Shown here piece by piece: positions 1-11,485 of a DNA stretch of 64,000 nt. The position numbers and the translations under genes were made by a program. This DNA comes from Pogostemon cablin (taxonomy: Eukaryota; Streptophyta; Magnoliopsida; Lamiales; Lamiaceae). The notes beneath the pieces are model-generated. The model made no database searches, was not told where the DNA came from, and worked only from the letters and a program-made list of their open reading frames with translations. The stretch is taken from the NCBI GenBank assembly GCA_023678885.1, contig CM042962.1:18552336-18616335 (forward strand). Reading direction: 5' to 3'. The number at the start of each line of letters is the position of its first letter. Positions within the stretch are counted from its first letter, which is position 1.

Positions 1-1482
1 ATGAATAATGAATTAAAGTATGTTTTTGAAGGTTTAAATATATTCCCATGAAAAAGAGAGGATATGCCATTGAAACAACAGCTCGCTTCAACACTAAAAA
101 ACTATTTTGCGCTATTGAATCTTAGAGGTCAATTAAATTGGTAAATGGAGGATCCGTCTCACGGAACAGGATCCGCGAGACGGTCTCACATAAATCTTTG
201 CCAATAAATAAATTCTATTTAATGTAATATAAAATTAAGTATCATGTAACAATTTCAAAATATGGAGCATATGTCATTATAATATGTGATGTGAAGTAAA
301 TTTCTGAATTTATTTCTTTTAATATTTGAAAGATTTTATTATTAAATAAATATTATCAAATTTTAAAAAAAATTATATTAAAAATATATAATTTAGTTAT
401 TTAATATAAATAATGCAATAATTACACTATATTATAGAATATTAATAATGAAATTGAAATTAATTTAAAAATGTATTTTCATTACTTAAGTTATTCCCAA
501 ATAATACTAATCATGAGAATTTTAATATTTAATCATTCATTTCTCATTTTTATTCCATCTACAAGTTCATTCCATTCTCGTAAAATTTCATTCAATCATA
601 CCAATCAGGCCGTTTTCAGTTAGATTGGTATGACTGAATGGAATAATAGAGTAATGAAATAAACTCATGAATGAATGACATAGTAATGAGAATGGAATGA
701 GTAAAATTTATTTTTATCATGATTGGTATCACTCGGGAATATAACTCTAAGTAATAGAATTTGTATTCTTTAATTAATTTCAATCTCATTAATAGTATTT
801 TTATAATATTACATTTAAAATTTAATTTATATAAAATATTAAATTAAATAAAATTTTAATAAAGATTTTATATATTTTAATAATTATAGAAAAATATTAA
901 ATTAAAAAATATATAATATTTTTAAAGTATAAATAAAATTTAAAATACAAATGAAAAAAAATATATATATTAAAAAATATTAAATTATGTATAAAAAATT
1001 ATATTTATATTTATATTACATGTATATATTCAATTTAATTAATAATATTAATTTTTATATATTATTTACTAATTTTTGTTTGAATAAATATTAAAATAAT
1101 TATATAAATTTATATTTAAAAATTATTAGAATTTAATTTAATTTTATATTTTTACGGAGCTGAGTATATAAAAATATTTAATTTTTTATTTAGATTTTAA
1201 ATGATTTAATATTTTATTTTTTATTAAATAAATTTAATACAATATTTTTAATAAATATTACATGTTAAGTAGAAAAATAGTAACATATTTATAATTTTTA
1301 TAATTATATAAATAGTTATATAAATTTAAAAAAAAATTATATATATGTGTGTGTGTGGGGGTTGGGGACTAGGGAATGGAATGGACAATACATGGAGGTG
1401 GGATGAATGCTCATTCCCACAAATAAGGGAATACACATTTTTTTGGAATAGGAATTCCGATTAATAATAAAAATGAGTGAGA
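1..1482. other. AT-rich intergenic DNA with MITE debris
   Basis: No convincing coding region is visible. The stretch is very AT-rich. A motif pair, GATCCGTCTCACG followed by GAGACGGTCTCACA, lies at about 148-191, and a related pair recurs at about 2031-2075, so both probably belong to one dispersed repeat family. GGAATGGAATGGA-type sequence near 1370-1450 resembles the inverted-repeat unit near 568-699. Confidence 0.6.
568..699. repeat. MITE-like inverted repeat
   Basis: Two nested inverted repeats are visible. The outer pair is CATTCCATTCTC (568-579) against GAGAATGGAATG (688-699). The inner pair is CATTCAATCATACCAATC (589-606) against GATTGGTATGACTGAATG (623-640). The sequence can fold into a long hairpin. 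The related string ATCATACCAATAG recurs near 1730, so this may be the edge of a larger decayed element. The superfamily is not assigned. Confidence 0.45.
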
Positions 1483-1660
1483 CTCCTGTGCACCCGGGCG
1501 CACGGAGCACATTATGTGCTCCTTTGCAATTTTCATGCTCCTTTACAATTTAAACATCTAGCAATACATATGTTTAAATAGAATTGGAGGGGGAGGGTTG
1601 TGTTCACATGGGGACACGGAATATCCCTCCGTGTCCCCGGAGGCGTAGGAGCTTTTGCCA
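1483..1660. repeat. Small repeat with GGAGCTTTTGCCA end
   Basis: The segment opens with CTCCTGTGCACCCGGGCGCA and closes with GGAGCTTTTGCCA (1648-1660). The inverse of that end, TGGCAAAAGCTCCTGTG, occurs at 2252-2268, followed by a similar CCGGGCGCA box. The two loci are therefore related in opposite terminal orientation. It may be a short MITE or the end of a longer transposon; no clear TSD was found. Confidence 0.3.
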
Positions 1661-1791
1661 ATAAAAATATATCAATCGCAGGAATGAGAATAGAATTAGG
1701 AATGACGACTTCATTCTCATCCTATTTAATCATACCAATAGTGCCCTAAGTAATTCCAATTGAATTAAAAGCGAAGCGCTCCAATCAATAT

Positions 1792-2018
1792 TACCCCCTC
1801 CGTCTGTTCTCGAAAGAGGGTCTTTTTTTTCACGTTGATTAAGGAGTATTATTATTTAATGTGTAGTGAGTAATTGTATTAGTGGAAGTGTGAGTCTCAT
1901 ATTTTAATTGTATTAGTGGGTGTGTGTGGGTCCTATATGTATAAAAAGAAAATGACCCTCTTTGGGACGGACGACCAAAATGGAAAAAAGACCCTCTTTC
2001 GAGCGGATGGAGGAAGTA
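1792..2018. mobile_element. Stowaway-type MITE
   Basis: The segment is bounded by TA dinucleotides, starts with CCCCCTCCGTCTG and ends with the inverted GAGCGGATGGAGGAAG. The interior has the usual layout: AAGAGGGTC near one end, its complement GACCCTCTTTC near the other, and a TTAGTGGGTGTGTGTGGGTCC core. This matches the plant Tc1/mariner-derived Stowaway class. It codes for nothing. Confidence 0.8.
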
Positions 2019-2251
2019 TTTGGGTTAGTGAGATCCGTCCCACGTAAGAGGATACGTGAGACGGTCTTACACAAGACACACCCTTATTTATTTAATTTTT
2101 ATTTTATAAATTTAAAAAATGAACTGAATAAATTAAATAAGAATTAAAAATATTTAAAATATAAAATTTAATGAATTTATGTATATTTGAAATAAAGGAT
2201 AATATTATAAAATAAAAAATTAAATAAATAAATGGATATAATATTATTTGT

Positions 2252-4721
2252 TGGCAAAAGCTCCTGTGTTTCCGGGCGCATGGATTTAGACCCGTGCGCC
2301 CAAACCACATCCTGCCCGTATTATCAACCCGACCCGAAATATTTAAAGAAAAAAAAAAACGATTCATTGGGTTCTCACGCCGTTCTCTCCTTCTCAAGCC
2401 ATTCCCGCTCTCTCTCCCCTGGGTGATTGTCTTCTTCGCTGCTCCGGCCACCACACTGCGGGGTCGACCGTCGCCGGAAACTTCTCCAGCATCGCGCCTA
2501 GAAGCGGCAGCGGGTAAGCCTTATCCAGAGCCAACACCTTCTCCATCATCTCCTAATTGAAATGTAATCATGGTTGACATCGGTTGACAAAACATAGACA
2601 TTTTCTGTGGATTTTTGCTTGTTTGATTGAATATTATGTTTGTCTCCTGAAATTGGTCCTGATATTCTGAGTTTTCCGTCCTGAATTGACAATTGGAAGT
2701 CTTCACTGCTATGATGTTTGAATAATTCGTTGTATGTTAGTTGTTGTTAGTAATTTGCATTGAATGGGGGTAATTCTTTCTTCTAAGATTTAGGATTTTT
2801 CATGTGGAATGCTTACACTAATGCATACATTTGTATAATTGTTGTAATGATCAAATGCTTTCTCTAACCTATTTCTGATGTCATTAAAGCTAATTAAATC
2901 TGTGAGAGAGAGAGAGAGAAGCAGTGATCATACATTAACAGAGATGAACTCTGTTTGTCTGTCCTGTTATTCTTAAATACACCTTGAGGTCATGAGATGT
3001 TACATTGAACAGTAGAACATGCAAATTGTAATGCCTTTTCACCCTTTGGTTTAAAAAAGGTATACTAATCACTTAATCATCAGTAATTGAACTAAAGTAA
3101 TTAAGTTTCACTGCTAATGTTTTTTTTACCATTCACCATGATCAGCTGGTGATTCACTGAAAGTTGGTGAAACCACAACAGAAGATGAAACTTTGAATCT
3201 TTTACTCCTTCATCCCTCACTACTCACCACCTCAGGGCTACTGATCCAACCACCCCTTGCTCGTTTATGTCCGATCCATCCGAATCTAGATGAAACCCCG
3301 CCCATTCGCTGCTGTAGTCCGACACCCCCGAAATAATATCAGCTGTATACAATCATACAACATAATATATGTTGACTAATATATGTGATTAAATATAATA
3401 TATGTTGACTAATATATGTTTTGGTTGTTTTTGGTTGTGTTAAATGGATACTTAACAAATAAAAGAAGATGGCAGAAAAACTTAAAAGCATGATTAAGTA
3501 CTGCTAAAAATAGAAACATACAATGAGAAGTTTATGTCAAGCTTTGAGATCATCCGATTGGTGCATGGTATACAATGGGTGGATAGGATGTCCAATGTTG
3601 CTGCTTTTGCAGTCTTTCTTTGGAGGACCACAATCTGTACCAATTAAAATATTAACACCTTCTCTTTTAAAAGAAGATGGCAGAAAAACTTAAAAGCATG
3701 ATTAAGTACTGCTTTTTCACAATTCCGTTTGTTTTTGTTCTATTTGACTTTCATGAGTTTGATCTTTCATTTTTTTGATGTTTGGCCTTTTTGGCTGCAG
3801 CCAATGATTTTGAGACTCTCCTCTGTCTGTTTTTTATGGAAATTAATTAATTTTCTTGGTTAATCTTTCTACAGAAGTTTGTGTTGAATTTGGATTTGCA
3901 AAATGACCGAGAATAGCAGAGGAGGGCCTTGAGGCGGTGTCGACCTTTTCAGGTATTATGACTTCAGTTCTTTGAAGTGGTAATTTTGGTATTTTCCTCT
4001 GATTTTTCAGTTTGTGTATCAAACTTGCATTTTTTCATTTTTTATTTTGACATTTCTTCTAAGTGTTTGCTGTATTGGTTATGTGATGGTCTGTTTTCTT
4101 ATGCCTGTGAATTGTTTGTCCTTTATTATTATGATTTGGAAGGAAGAAATGCATAAATGTAGAGTAGAAAAGTTGTGAGGGTTATAGCAAATTAAGAGAA
4201 AGTTGAAAAAAGCACATGATGGTTCTTATAGTAGATTCTTCTAATTAAGAGAGAGACCATATTTTACACACTCTAAAGAGAGAGAGCAGAGGAGAGGTGA
4301 GTTTTATCTGAACAGTTTGTCCCCTTTGTTTAACTATATATATCAATGGGAGAGAAGAGTTTTATAATAATTTGAGATTTTGAAGCAGATGGAAGTGAAT
4401 AAATAGAGTGGACATGAATAAGATTACCATGATATTGGCCTTCTGTGTAATAATATTACTGTAATATAAGTTGTGTAATGTTAAAAGGTCGTTGGTTAGG
4501 AGATTTTTCAATTAAGTAGGGGCCCTTTGAAAGTCAAAATGGTCATCCTAGGGTTTTGGAATATTTATACTAAAAAGCCCCTCATTTTTTTCACCAATTA
4601 CATTTTATACAGCAGAGGATACAACAAGGTTAATTTTTCTTATTTGAAGTCTTTTTAATAATTTGGTATGATATTTTCTTTTCTAACTGAAACTTATATT
4701 TGTACTCTTTTTTTTTTGCAG
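2252..4721. other. Gene-like non-coding stretch, possible captured leader and introns
   Basis: No conserved protein could be read. A CT-rich, GC-richer leader-like block (about 2385-2530) stands out from the AT-rich surroundings and is followed by T-rich, intron-like sequence with several GT and CAG boundaries, leading into the exon remnant at 4722. The left edge has a TGGCAAAAGCTCC end (2252-2264). It may be the 5' part of a TE-borne gene. A short GA microsatellite lies at about 2901-2919. Confidence 0.35.
3461..3713. repeat. Direct repeat, 45 bp, two copies 208 bp apart
   Basis: The 45-bp string beginning AAAAGAAGATGGCAGAAAAA occurs at 3461-3505 and again, unchanged by eye, at 3669-3713. 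The copies end at ACTGCT. This suggests a local duplication. Confidence 0.8.
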
Positions 4722-5112
4722 GTATTTAACCTGCCAATGCCGGCCAAAGTGTCTTGTTTCTGTTATTAAGTCCTTGAATCAGAAACAAGATGATATTAAG
4801 GAAATCGGCTTTGGAGGTTTGTTAGAATTAAGTTTGCTTGGAGGTGGCAACCGTAAGATGCTCACATGGTTGGTTGAGAATTTTAATGACAGTAGTAGGA
4901 AGTTAACTGTAGATCATTTTCACAGCTTTTTTTATTACTGCTGATGACATTTATGATGTCTAGATGATTCCTAGAAATGAGGGTATGTCACTACATATCC
5001 TAGGCATGTCATGACTCCACATCTTGAACATCTAAGAGATAGATTTGGTATAAAGGCTAATGTTTCTGTTAAGATGTTGCATAATGTCCTGATTAAAAGG
5101 GTATTTGCTTAC
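4722..5112 (+). pseudogene. TE-associated (Ulp1/PMD-type N-terminal) exon remnant
   Basis: After a T-tract and CAG acceptor at about 4721, one frame reads RPKCLVSVIKSLNQKQ, then IKEIGFGGLLELSLLG and WLVENFNDSSRKLTV. A one-base shift then gives FITADDIYDV. A further piece reads RHVMTPHLEHLRDRFGIKAN. The pattern GFGGLL...WLV..FD....L......T..D.Y is what I associate with the N-terminal part of plant proteins carried by transposons next to Ulp1 peptidase or plant-mobile domains. The frameshift, a stop after DDIYDV and the absence of downstream domains make this a dead fragment. The family call comes from memory of the pattern and is tentative. Confidence 0.4.
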
Positions 5113-6592
5113 CATTTATACTTGTAATATTGTACTGCATTTTGCGTTTTTGCCGCTTTAATTTGTACACTGCCCATGTATTTTCCAGGTATTAAGATGA
5201 ATTGTGTTATCCATACCCTCCCTGCATATAAGTTGGTGATTGGGCATGATTTTGGGATCAAAACGAAATATTAATTTATGAACTTAATTTTGAAAAATAT
5301 TCGTGTATCTGTGGATCATTAACCTTGCACTATTGCCTCGGTGCAAAAAATAATTACAAAAAAAGAATTACTCTTTAAAGAAAATATAATTACTCTTTAA
5401 AAATACCTAAATTTACTTTTCAATCACATTATAAATTACTCTTTAGTGAAAAAATAATTACTCTTCAAGGATAAAAATTACTCTTTAAATATAACTATAA
5501 TTACTCTTTAGATAAGTCAAGAATTACTCTTTAGAGACATAAATAATTATTCTTCAGACAAAAAAGTAATTACTCTTCAAACAAATAAAAATTACTCTTC
5601 AGACAAAAATAAATTACTCTTTTGAGACATAAATAAATTACTCTTTAAATATAACAATAATTACTCTTTAAACACAAATAATTACTCTTTAGATTAGTAA
5701 AAAATTACTCTTTAAAAACATAAATAATTACTCTTCAGACAAAAATAAATTACTCTTTAAAAATAGTAATAATTACTCTTTAGATAAATAAAAAATTACT
5801 CTTTAGAGGCATAAATAATTATTCTTCAAAAAAAAATTACTCTTCAGACAAAAATAAGTTACTCTTTAAAGAAAATATAATTACTTTTTATAAATATTTA
5901 GATTTACTTTTAGGCATATTAATAATTAATCTTCAGAAAAAAAAAATTACTCTTTAAGGATAAAATAATTACTCTTTAGATAAGTTAAAAATTACTCTTC
6001 AGAGACAAAATAATTACTCTTTAGACAAAAATAAATTACTCTTCAGACAAAAATAAATTACTCATAAATTACTCTTTAAATATAGCAATAATTACTCTTT
6101 AAACACAAATAATTACTCTTTATATAAGTAAAGAATTACTCTTTACAAACATAAATAATTACTCTTCAGACAAAAATAAATTACTCTTTAAAGAAAATAA
6201 ATTACTCTTCAGACAAAAATAAACTACTCTTTAAATATAGCAATAATTACTCTTTAAACACAAATAATTACTCTTTAGATAAGTCGAGAATTACTCTTTA
6301 TAGACATAAATAATTACTTTTCAGAAAAAATAAATTGCTCTTCAAACAAATAAAAATTACTCTTTAGACAAAAATAAATTACTCTTTTGAGATATAAATA
6401 ATTACTTTTCAGACAAAAAAATTTACTTTTTAGACAAAAATAAATTACTCTTCAGACAAAAATAAATTACTCTTTAAATATAACAATAATTACTCTTTAA
6501 ACACAAATAATTATTCTTTAGATAAGTCAAGAATTCCTCATAAATAATTACTCTTCAGACAAAAAAAAATTACTCTTCAAACAAATAAAAAT

Positions 6593-6834
6593 TACTCCCT
6601 CCGTCCCGTTTCAATGTTTACGTTTGCTTTTTACACGTTGATTAAGAAGTATAATATTTTAATAGATAGTGGGTGGAAAAATATAATATTTAATGTAAAG
6701 TGGGTAGGTGTATTAGTGTTGGATGATATATTAATTGTTTTAGGTGGGTCTCATATTCCAAAAAGGAAAACATAAACATTGAAATGAGACGCGCAAAATA
6801 GAAAAATAAACATTGAAACGGGACGGAAGGAGTA
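6593..6834. mobile_element. Stowaway-type MITE inside the minisatellite
   Basis: TA-bounded, with CTCCCTCCGTCCCG at the left and CGGGACGGAAGGAG at the right. The flanks join as ATTA/CTCTT, which is exactly one array core, so the element landed at the TA of an AATTACTCTT unit. Confidence 0.88.
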
Positions 6835-6899
6835 CTCTTCAAATAAAATAAATTACTCTTTTGAAACATAGATAAATTACTTTTCAGACAAAAAAAAAT

Positions 6900-7114
6900 T
6901 ACTCCCTCGGTCCTAGGTTAAGAGGACAATTTTACCATTTCGGTCGTCCCACCCAAAGAATCTCATTTCCTTTTTTGGACACATGGGACCCATCCACACC
7001 CACTAATACAATTAAAACATGGGACCCCCATACCCACTACACATTAAATAATAATACTCCTTAATCTACGTGCCCAAAAGCAAATGAGACTCTTAACCTT
7101 GGACGGAGGGAGTA
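6900..7114. mobile_element. Second Stowaway-type MITE inside the minisatellite
   Basis: TA-bounded, with CTCCCTCGGTCCTAGG at the left and CCTTGGACGGAGGGAG at the right. It also lies at the TA of an ATTACTCTT unit, about 65 bp from the previous MITE. Its interior differs from the neighbour, so it is an independent insertion, not a duplicate. Confidence 0.88.
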
Positions 7115-7650
7115 CTCTTTAGACAAAAATAAATTACTCTTTATATATGTCTAGATTTACTGAGAGGAACCCTCCTAAGGAATGCGTGACATACGAGCCG
7201 AGGCTCGTGCCAACAATGCAATGTCAAGCCAGACCATATGTTGAGTCGAAGTCCTGCAAAAGATCAACATTATAACTACTCCAATGATGATTCTAATTTC
7301 CCAATTCAGTTTGATTCAATTGTGATACAATTCATAGCCTTGTTTAGCTATCCATTCCTTCCTAATGGTAAATAATTAGTTGGTCTGAATCATACACATC
7401 TCAATTAGCAGTTTCCTATAGCAGCTTGAAATAGTCTCCAGTTCAAAGATTTTGAAAATCAAGATATTGATTTGGTCCACCAGACAAGTAAAAGTGGTTA
7501 AACCAAACTTTTAACCAGCAATGAATAACTGTTCTTCACAACTACAGAACCACCAAAAGAACACTACACTTTCTCTCTCATTACTTTAATAACACCAAAG
7601 AACAGAATATATATGTTTTCAAGAATTAAACTAGAAGATACTTGGTTTGA

Positions 7651-7984
7651 ATGAGTAGTCGAGATTTGGCTGCCACCAAAATCCAAGCAGCTTTTAGAGG
7701 CTACCTGGTAAGATCCTTCAGAATTAACATACCAAGGTCAAATTTATGAAACTTGATCCGAAGGGATTTGATTTTGATTTGAGTTGCAGGTAAGGAAAGC
7801 TCTGAGTGCACTGAAAGGAGTTGTGAAGCTTCAAGCTCTTATTCGTGGTTGGGCTGTTCGACAGCAAGCTATCAACACCCTCAAGTGTTTGCAATCCTTG
7901 GTGAATATCCAGTCACAAGTTTTCTCTAAAGTGATTGGGGTGAAGGACCAAGCTGCAAGAAGAAGAGGACACATTGGCATTTAA
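7651..7984 (+). pseudogene. IQD (IQ67-domain) gene fragment, two exons
   Basis: Exon 1 (7651-7707) reads RDLAATKIQAAFRGYL. A GTAAGA donor and a TTGCAG acceptor bracket a short intron (7708-7789). Exon 2 (7790-7984) continues in phase with VRKALSALKGVVKLQALIRG and then AINTLKCLQSLVNIQSQV. This is the heart of the IQ67 domain, whose IQ motifs bind calmodulin in plant IQD scaffold proteins at microtubules and membranes. The intron sits at the position conserved in this family. IQD proteins normally have several hundred residues. Here an N-terminus is missing and the frame stops soon after the domain at GHIGI. A Ser/Pro-containing frame (about 8036-8170) could be another exon. I regard it as a gene fragment or captured piece. 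Confidence 0.75.
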
Positions 7985-8967
7985 TGCCCAATGTTAAAAA
8001 TAACCAACAGAAGCCCAGGTGGAAAAAAAAGACAGCAAAATAGCGCTGCCAACAAGGTAGATGAGCAGGACAGTCCAGTAGACCCTAGTTGCCTAGGAGA
8101 GCTACCGAAACCAGCACCTACCTGCTTGCAGCTACCACTCACCATTTTAACCATCAGCTTGCCTTCTTAGATCTTAGTTCAAGTTATTAACCATCATTAT
8201 CCCACTGTTATTATTCTTTCTGTTCATCTTCAAGCTTTTAGGTGACTTAATTTAAGCTTTTTCAACCACCAGATGCAATGTGCATCCAGTATTTACCTCT
8301 TCAGTTGATATCTAAAAACATTAACTCAAAATGGCGATCATCATATTTCTAAGTAATTATAACCCAAAATCTCATGTGTGGAAAAAATATAATACTCTTA
8401 CACCATTTGTCAAATAGAATGAGGTGTAATTAACATGCAGAAGGAATTACAACATTAAAAAATGAGTTGTAGAGAAGGTAGATCAAGTATCTTAGGAGTT
8501 CTAGATAGGAGTGACCACATACAACAGAAAGATTTTGCTTGCTCAGACTGGGCAAAATAATTCAGACTAGAAATATTACTTGATTTCCACCAGGGAAAAA
8601 TAGATTTTGATCAGATCTCAATCGACTCAACTAGCATAAGAGCATTACTCAAGTAAATAGTTACGAGTTTGTGATAACAGAATAGCCCCCCAAAAAATAG
8701 AGAAAGCACAAGCAACTCAACAACAAAAATGATGCATCAGAAGGGAACAACAACTAAAGCCAACTAGACCAAATTTCCAAAACAATGTGAAAATATATTT
8801 CTTTATGAAAGAATAACAGTACTTAAATTGGAATTGATACATTAAATTGTTCAAATCCGAGCACACATGAATATGTCAACAAGCTCATGTTTACACTGAA
8901 AATTCTAAACTCAACACACAATTAGATAAAAAATTATTTAGGAATGCATATTAACATGTACAAGAAC
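7985..8967. other. Non-coding stretch between gene fragments
   Basis: One open frame at about 8036-8170 (QQNSAANKVDEQDSPVDPSC and onward to a stop at CLPS) may be a leftover exon of the IQD fragment. The rest is AT-rich and intron-like with no motif I recognise. Confidence 0.4.
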
Positions 8968-9153
8968 CTGTAGGATGATTTTCTCTGGAGCTTGATATGC
9001 CTCCAAAAAGTGGCAAACATTGACAAATACCCACTGCTTACTAGCACTTCCTTCACGCTTGAGATGATTCCAGCCAAATTTTATAAGTTCCTTACGATGA
9101 TGAACAAGGTCATTCTGAAGATACTTGAGAAGCAGAGTAGCTCGAAAATTAAC
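8968..9153 (-). pseudogene. TRA1/TRRAP-like exon
   Basis: On the minus strand a single 186-bp exon runs from a CAG acceptor (after 9153) to a GT donor (before 8968), open for 62 codons. It reads VNFRATLLLKYLQND, HHRKELIKFGWNHLKRE and ASKQWVFVNVCHFLEAYQAP. I recognise this as a segment of the very large TRRAP/TRA1 protein, a pseudokinase-scaffold subunit of SAGA and NuA4 histone acetyltransferase complexes in the nucleus. The exon and both splice sites look intact, but no neighbouring TRA1 exons are seen on either side, whereas the full protein has over 3,000 residues. It is best read as a single captured or relic exon, not a gene. Confidence 0.75.
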
Positions 9154-9368
9154 CTGAATATGAGTAATTAAACTTTCTACACTCTGGTAATTGTTGAAGA
9201 GGAGTATGAATAATAGATGTGTAGATAAATTATGAACAGAGTATTTGTGTTCCAAAATGTTAAAAAACATCAATCAGAACCTGAATAGCAACAATCAAAT
9301 GCAACTTTTAGCATAACATAGGTGCAAATTGTTAAATAAAGGAATTAATTTTAGTAAAAGAACAATAC

Positions 9369-9684
9369 CTTGATTTGGGAATGCTTTGATATTCTGATGT
9401 TTATGCTTTTCGTCTTCCCTATTATGGATTCCACCGGCTGCGGAAAAGGATGGGAGGCCGTTGGAGTCGTGAGTGGTAGCGGAGGTCACGGAATTTATGG
9501 CGGCGAACCACTCAGCGTCGCCGTCTTCCTCTCCATTACTGCTGCTGCCTCTCGCCGTCTCCCTCTTCACACACAAGGCGGAGAATGTGTTTTGAAATTT
9601 TATTTTTAATTTATATAAGATCAGTTTTCTTATTTGTCCATTCGGGCACACATGATTAGATTTGTGTGGTCGGAGTCCGGACAT
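9369..9684 (-). pseudogene. Unassigned exon-like segment
   Basis: An open minus-strand frame reads NTFSALCVKRETARGSSSNG, GEEDGDAEWFAAINSVTSA and THDSNGLPSFSAAGGIHNRE, and ends at KAFPNQ followed by a GTATTG donor at about 9368. The composition (Ser/Gly/Glu-rich, GC-richer than the surroundings) suggests real former coding sequence, probably a first exon. I do not recognise the family. It precedes the TRA1-like exon on the same strand, but the two need not come from one gene. Confidence 0.4.
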
Positions 9685-10615
9685 ACAAGAGTGTCACTCT
9701 TTTTATAAATGACAAAGGAAAGAGAAACATTTTTGAATTATTTTCATAATTATTGGTACTAATAATTATTAATTATTGTCAAAACTTAAAAGAGAATGTA
9801 TAGTGTACGTATCTAATTAATTTTTATATTAATTATAAATAATGGCTATCACTTTCTTCAATTAAATTAAATTAAATAAAACCCCAACACAAATGTCATC
9901 ATAACGTCATTTGTCTTCTTTTCATGTTTAAAAAAAAAACATTGTATACAAAGGGATTTTAATATGATTTGAAATAAAATATTCTATTGAAGTTATTGAA
10001 TGATTTATTGTATATACAAAAGTTTAAAATAATTACTAAATACAATATTTACTTAAATTTTTCATAATTATATTTAAAGAAAAAATTCACAAGAACAAAA
10101 TAATAATACTAAAAAAAAAGTAGAAAATTACGATACAATTATTGCGTGCATGTTACGTACGAACATTTTGAAATCTAGAGAATTACTATAAAATATGAGT
10201 ACTTGAACTTAAAATAATGGGTGATTCTTGAGTGAACCCGGTCACATAAGTAGACTTCTTATAAAAAAAAAAGAGACTTACTATCAAGTACAATACATAT
10301 CCACTTATTACTATTAGATAATAAATAGACTTAAAATTAATACTATTAGATACAACATTATATCGCACAATACTAAATATATCTTTTTATTGTTATCTCA
10401 TGAAAACTGTATAGAAGTCCATATCTTCAGCCGCATTATGTTGTACTATTTTAACTATATATACTAATTTTTTAACATTAATTAATTAATATACGTAAAC
10501 AACTCCAATTCTCTGGGTAAAATTCAGTTGCCATATTTCTTGATTCCAAGTAGATCAATCCATTCCACAAATTTATTGTTAAAATATTACTTTAATTTTA
10601 ATTAGTGATTAAATT
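9685..10615. other. AT-rich DNA without recognisable genes
   Basis: Simple AT-rich sequence with scattered A-runs. No conserved ORF, TIR or LTR end was seen. Confidence 0.6.
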
Positions 10616-10790
10616 TGCACAATATAATTTTCTTTACATATTTCTTCGACAAATAATTATACATAATTAGTGAATAATTTTGCAGAATATAATTTTTTTT
10701 ACATATTTTTATTCGACAAATAATTATGCACAATGAGTGAATAATTTTGTACAATATAATTTTCTTTATATATTTCTCCAGTAAACGGTG
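10616..10790. repeat. Short tandem repeat, about 66-bp unit
   Basis: The unit TTGCACAATATAATTTTCTT, followed by TACATATTTC..CGACAAATAATTAT and AGTGAATAATTT, starts near 10616, 10681 and 10747. The three copies differ by small substitutions. Confidence 0.75.
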
Positions 10791-11224
10791 ACTTAAATAA
10801 TTCTGAACAACTCAAATAATTTTGCACAGCTTTTGAATAAGGTTGTACAACGGTTGTTATTTTGTGAATCACATTTCTTGTATATATGTGCGCAACATAG
10901 TTATCAAAAGTATAATAATTAAAAGTAAATAATTTCGCTAACATAAAATTATGTTTAGATGTTATTTGCTATAAATCATGTTATGTTTTCGTACATTAGA
11001 TTTTAGGTATTTATGCTGCACAAACGATTACATTGTTGCACAACTCTTTAAAATGCCTGCATAATCTATTACGTTGTTGCGCACAAGTGTATATTTGTGC
11101 ACTATCGTCGGCATCCTTCCACGCCTCTCATAATCTTAACCTTACCTCCACTAAGACTGAAGAAGAGGAGAATCCATTGACTGATAGAATTAAATCTGAA
11201 GGTCACTTGGTTAGATGCCGAGAT

Positions 11225-11485
11225 GTTATAGTGTACAATACCAATAGCACTTCAAGATGCCCTGGCGGAAGCCATGGAGGACTCGGTGATGGTGTCCATG
11301 GGCGAGGAGACGCAAGGAGTAGCCAGGGCCACGTTTTTAGTGAGGTTGGTGAACAGCGAAACGGCATCGGTCGGAAAGTCGATGTAATAGGGAAGAAAGA
11401 TTACGTCATCATATGTGTAGGAGTAGCCCTAGTTGAATAACCTCATTGCCCGGATTACGTCGTCAATTATGGAAGCTCTGTCCAT
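11225..11485 (-). pseudogene. IMP dehydrogenase fragment
   Basis: The minus strand from an ATG at 11485 reads MDRASIIDDVIRAMRLFN, then a TAG stop, then GYSYTYDDVIFLPYYIDFPT, DAVSLFTNLTKNVALATPCV and SSPMDTITESSMASA..SAIGIVHYN. This matches the N-terminal catalytic-domain start of IMP dehydrogenase, the NAD-dependent IMP-to-XMP step of guanine nucleotide synthesis: S(Y)TYDDV.FLP, CVSSPMDT and GIVHYN are conserved. The stop sits where a Gln is expected. A second interruption follows SARAS, and similarity ends after HYN, before the CBS domains and the catalytic Cys loop. It is a short dead fragment. Confidence 0.8.

Larger units (their letters stand above)
5338..7160. repeat. AATTACTCTT minisatellite array
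   Basis: The core AATTACTCTT(T/C)A recurs dozens of times over about 1.8 kb at irregular spacing, mostly about 17-25 bp. It alternates with short A-rich spacers such as CAGACAAAAATA, AAATATAACAAT and GATAAGTCAAG. Several spacer types recur in the same order (for example ATATAACAATAATTACTC, then AAACACAAATAATTACTC), pointing to higher-order duplication. Two Stowaway MITEs interrupt the array. No coding potential is seen. Confidence 0.9.

Noticed and set aside
11033..11440. Plus-strand 135-codon open frame
   Set aside because: The conserved protein in this interval is IMP dehydrogenase on the minus strand; the plus frame is antisense to it.
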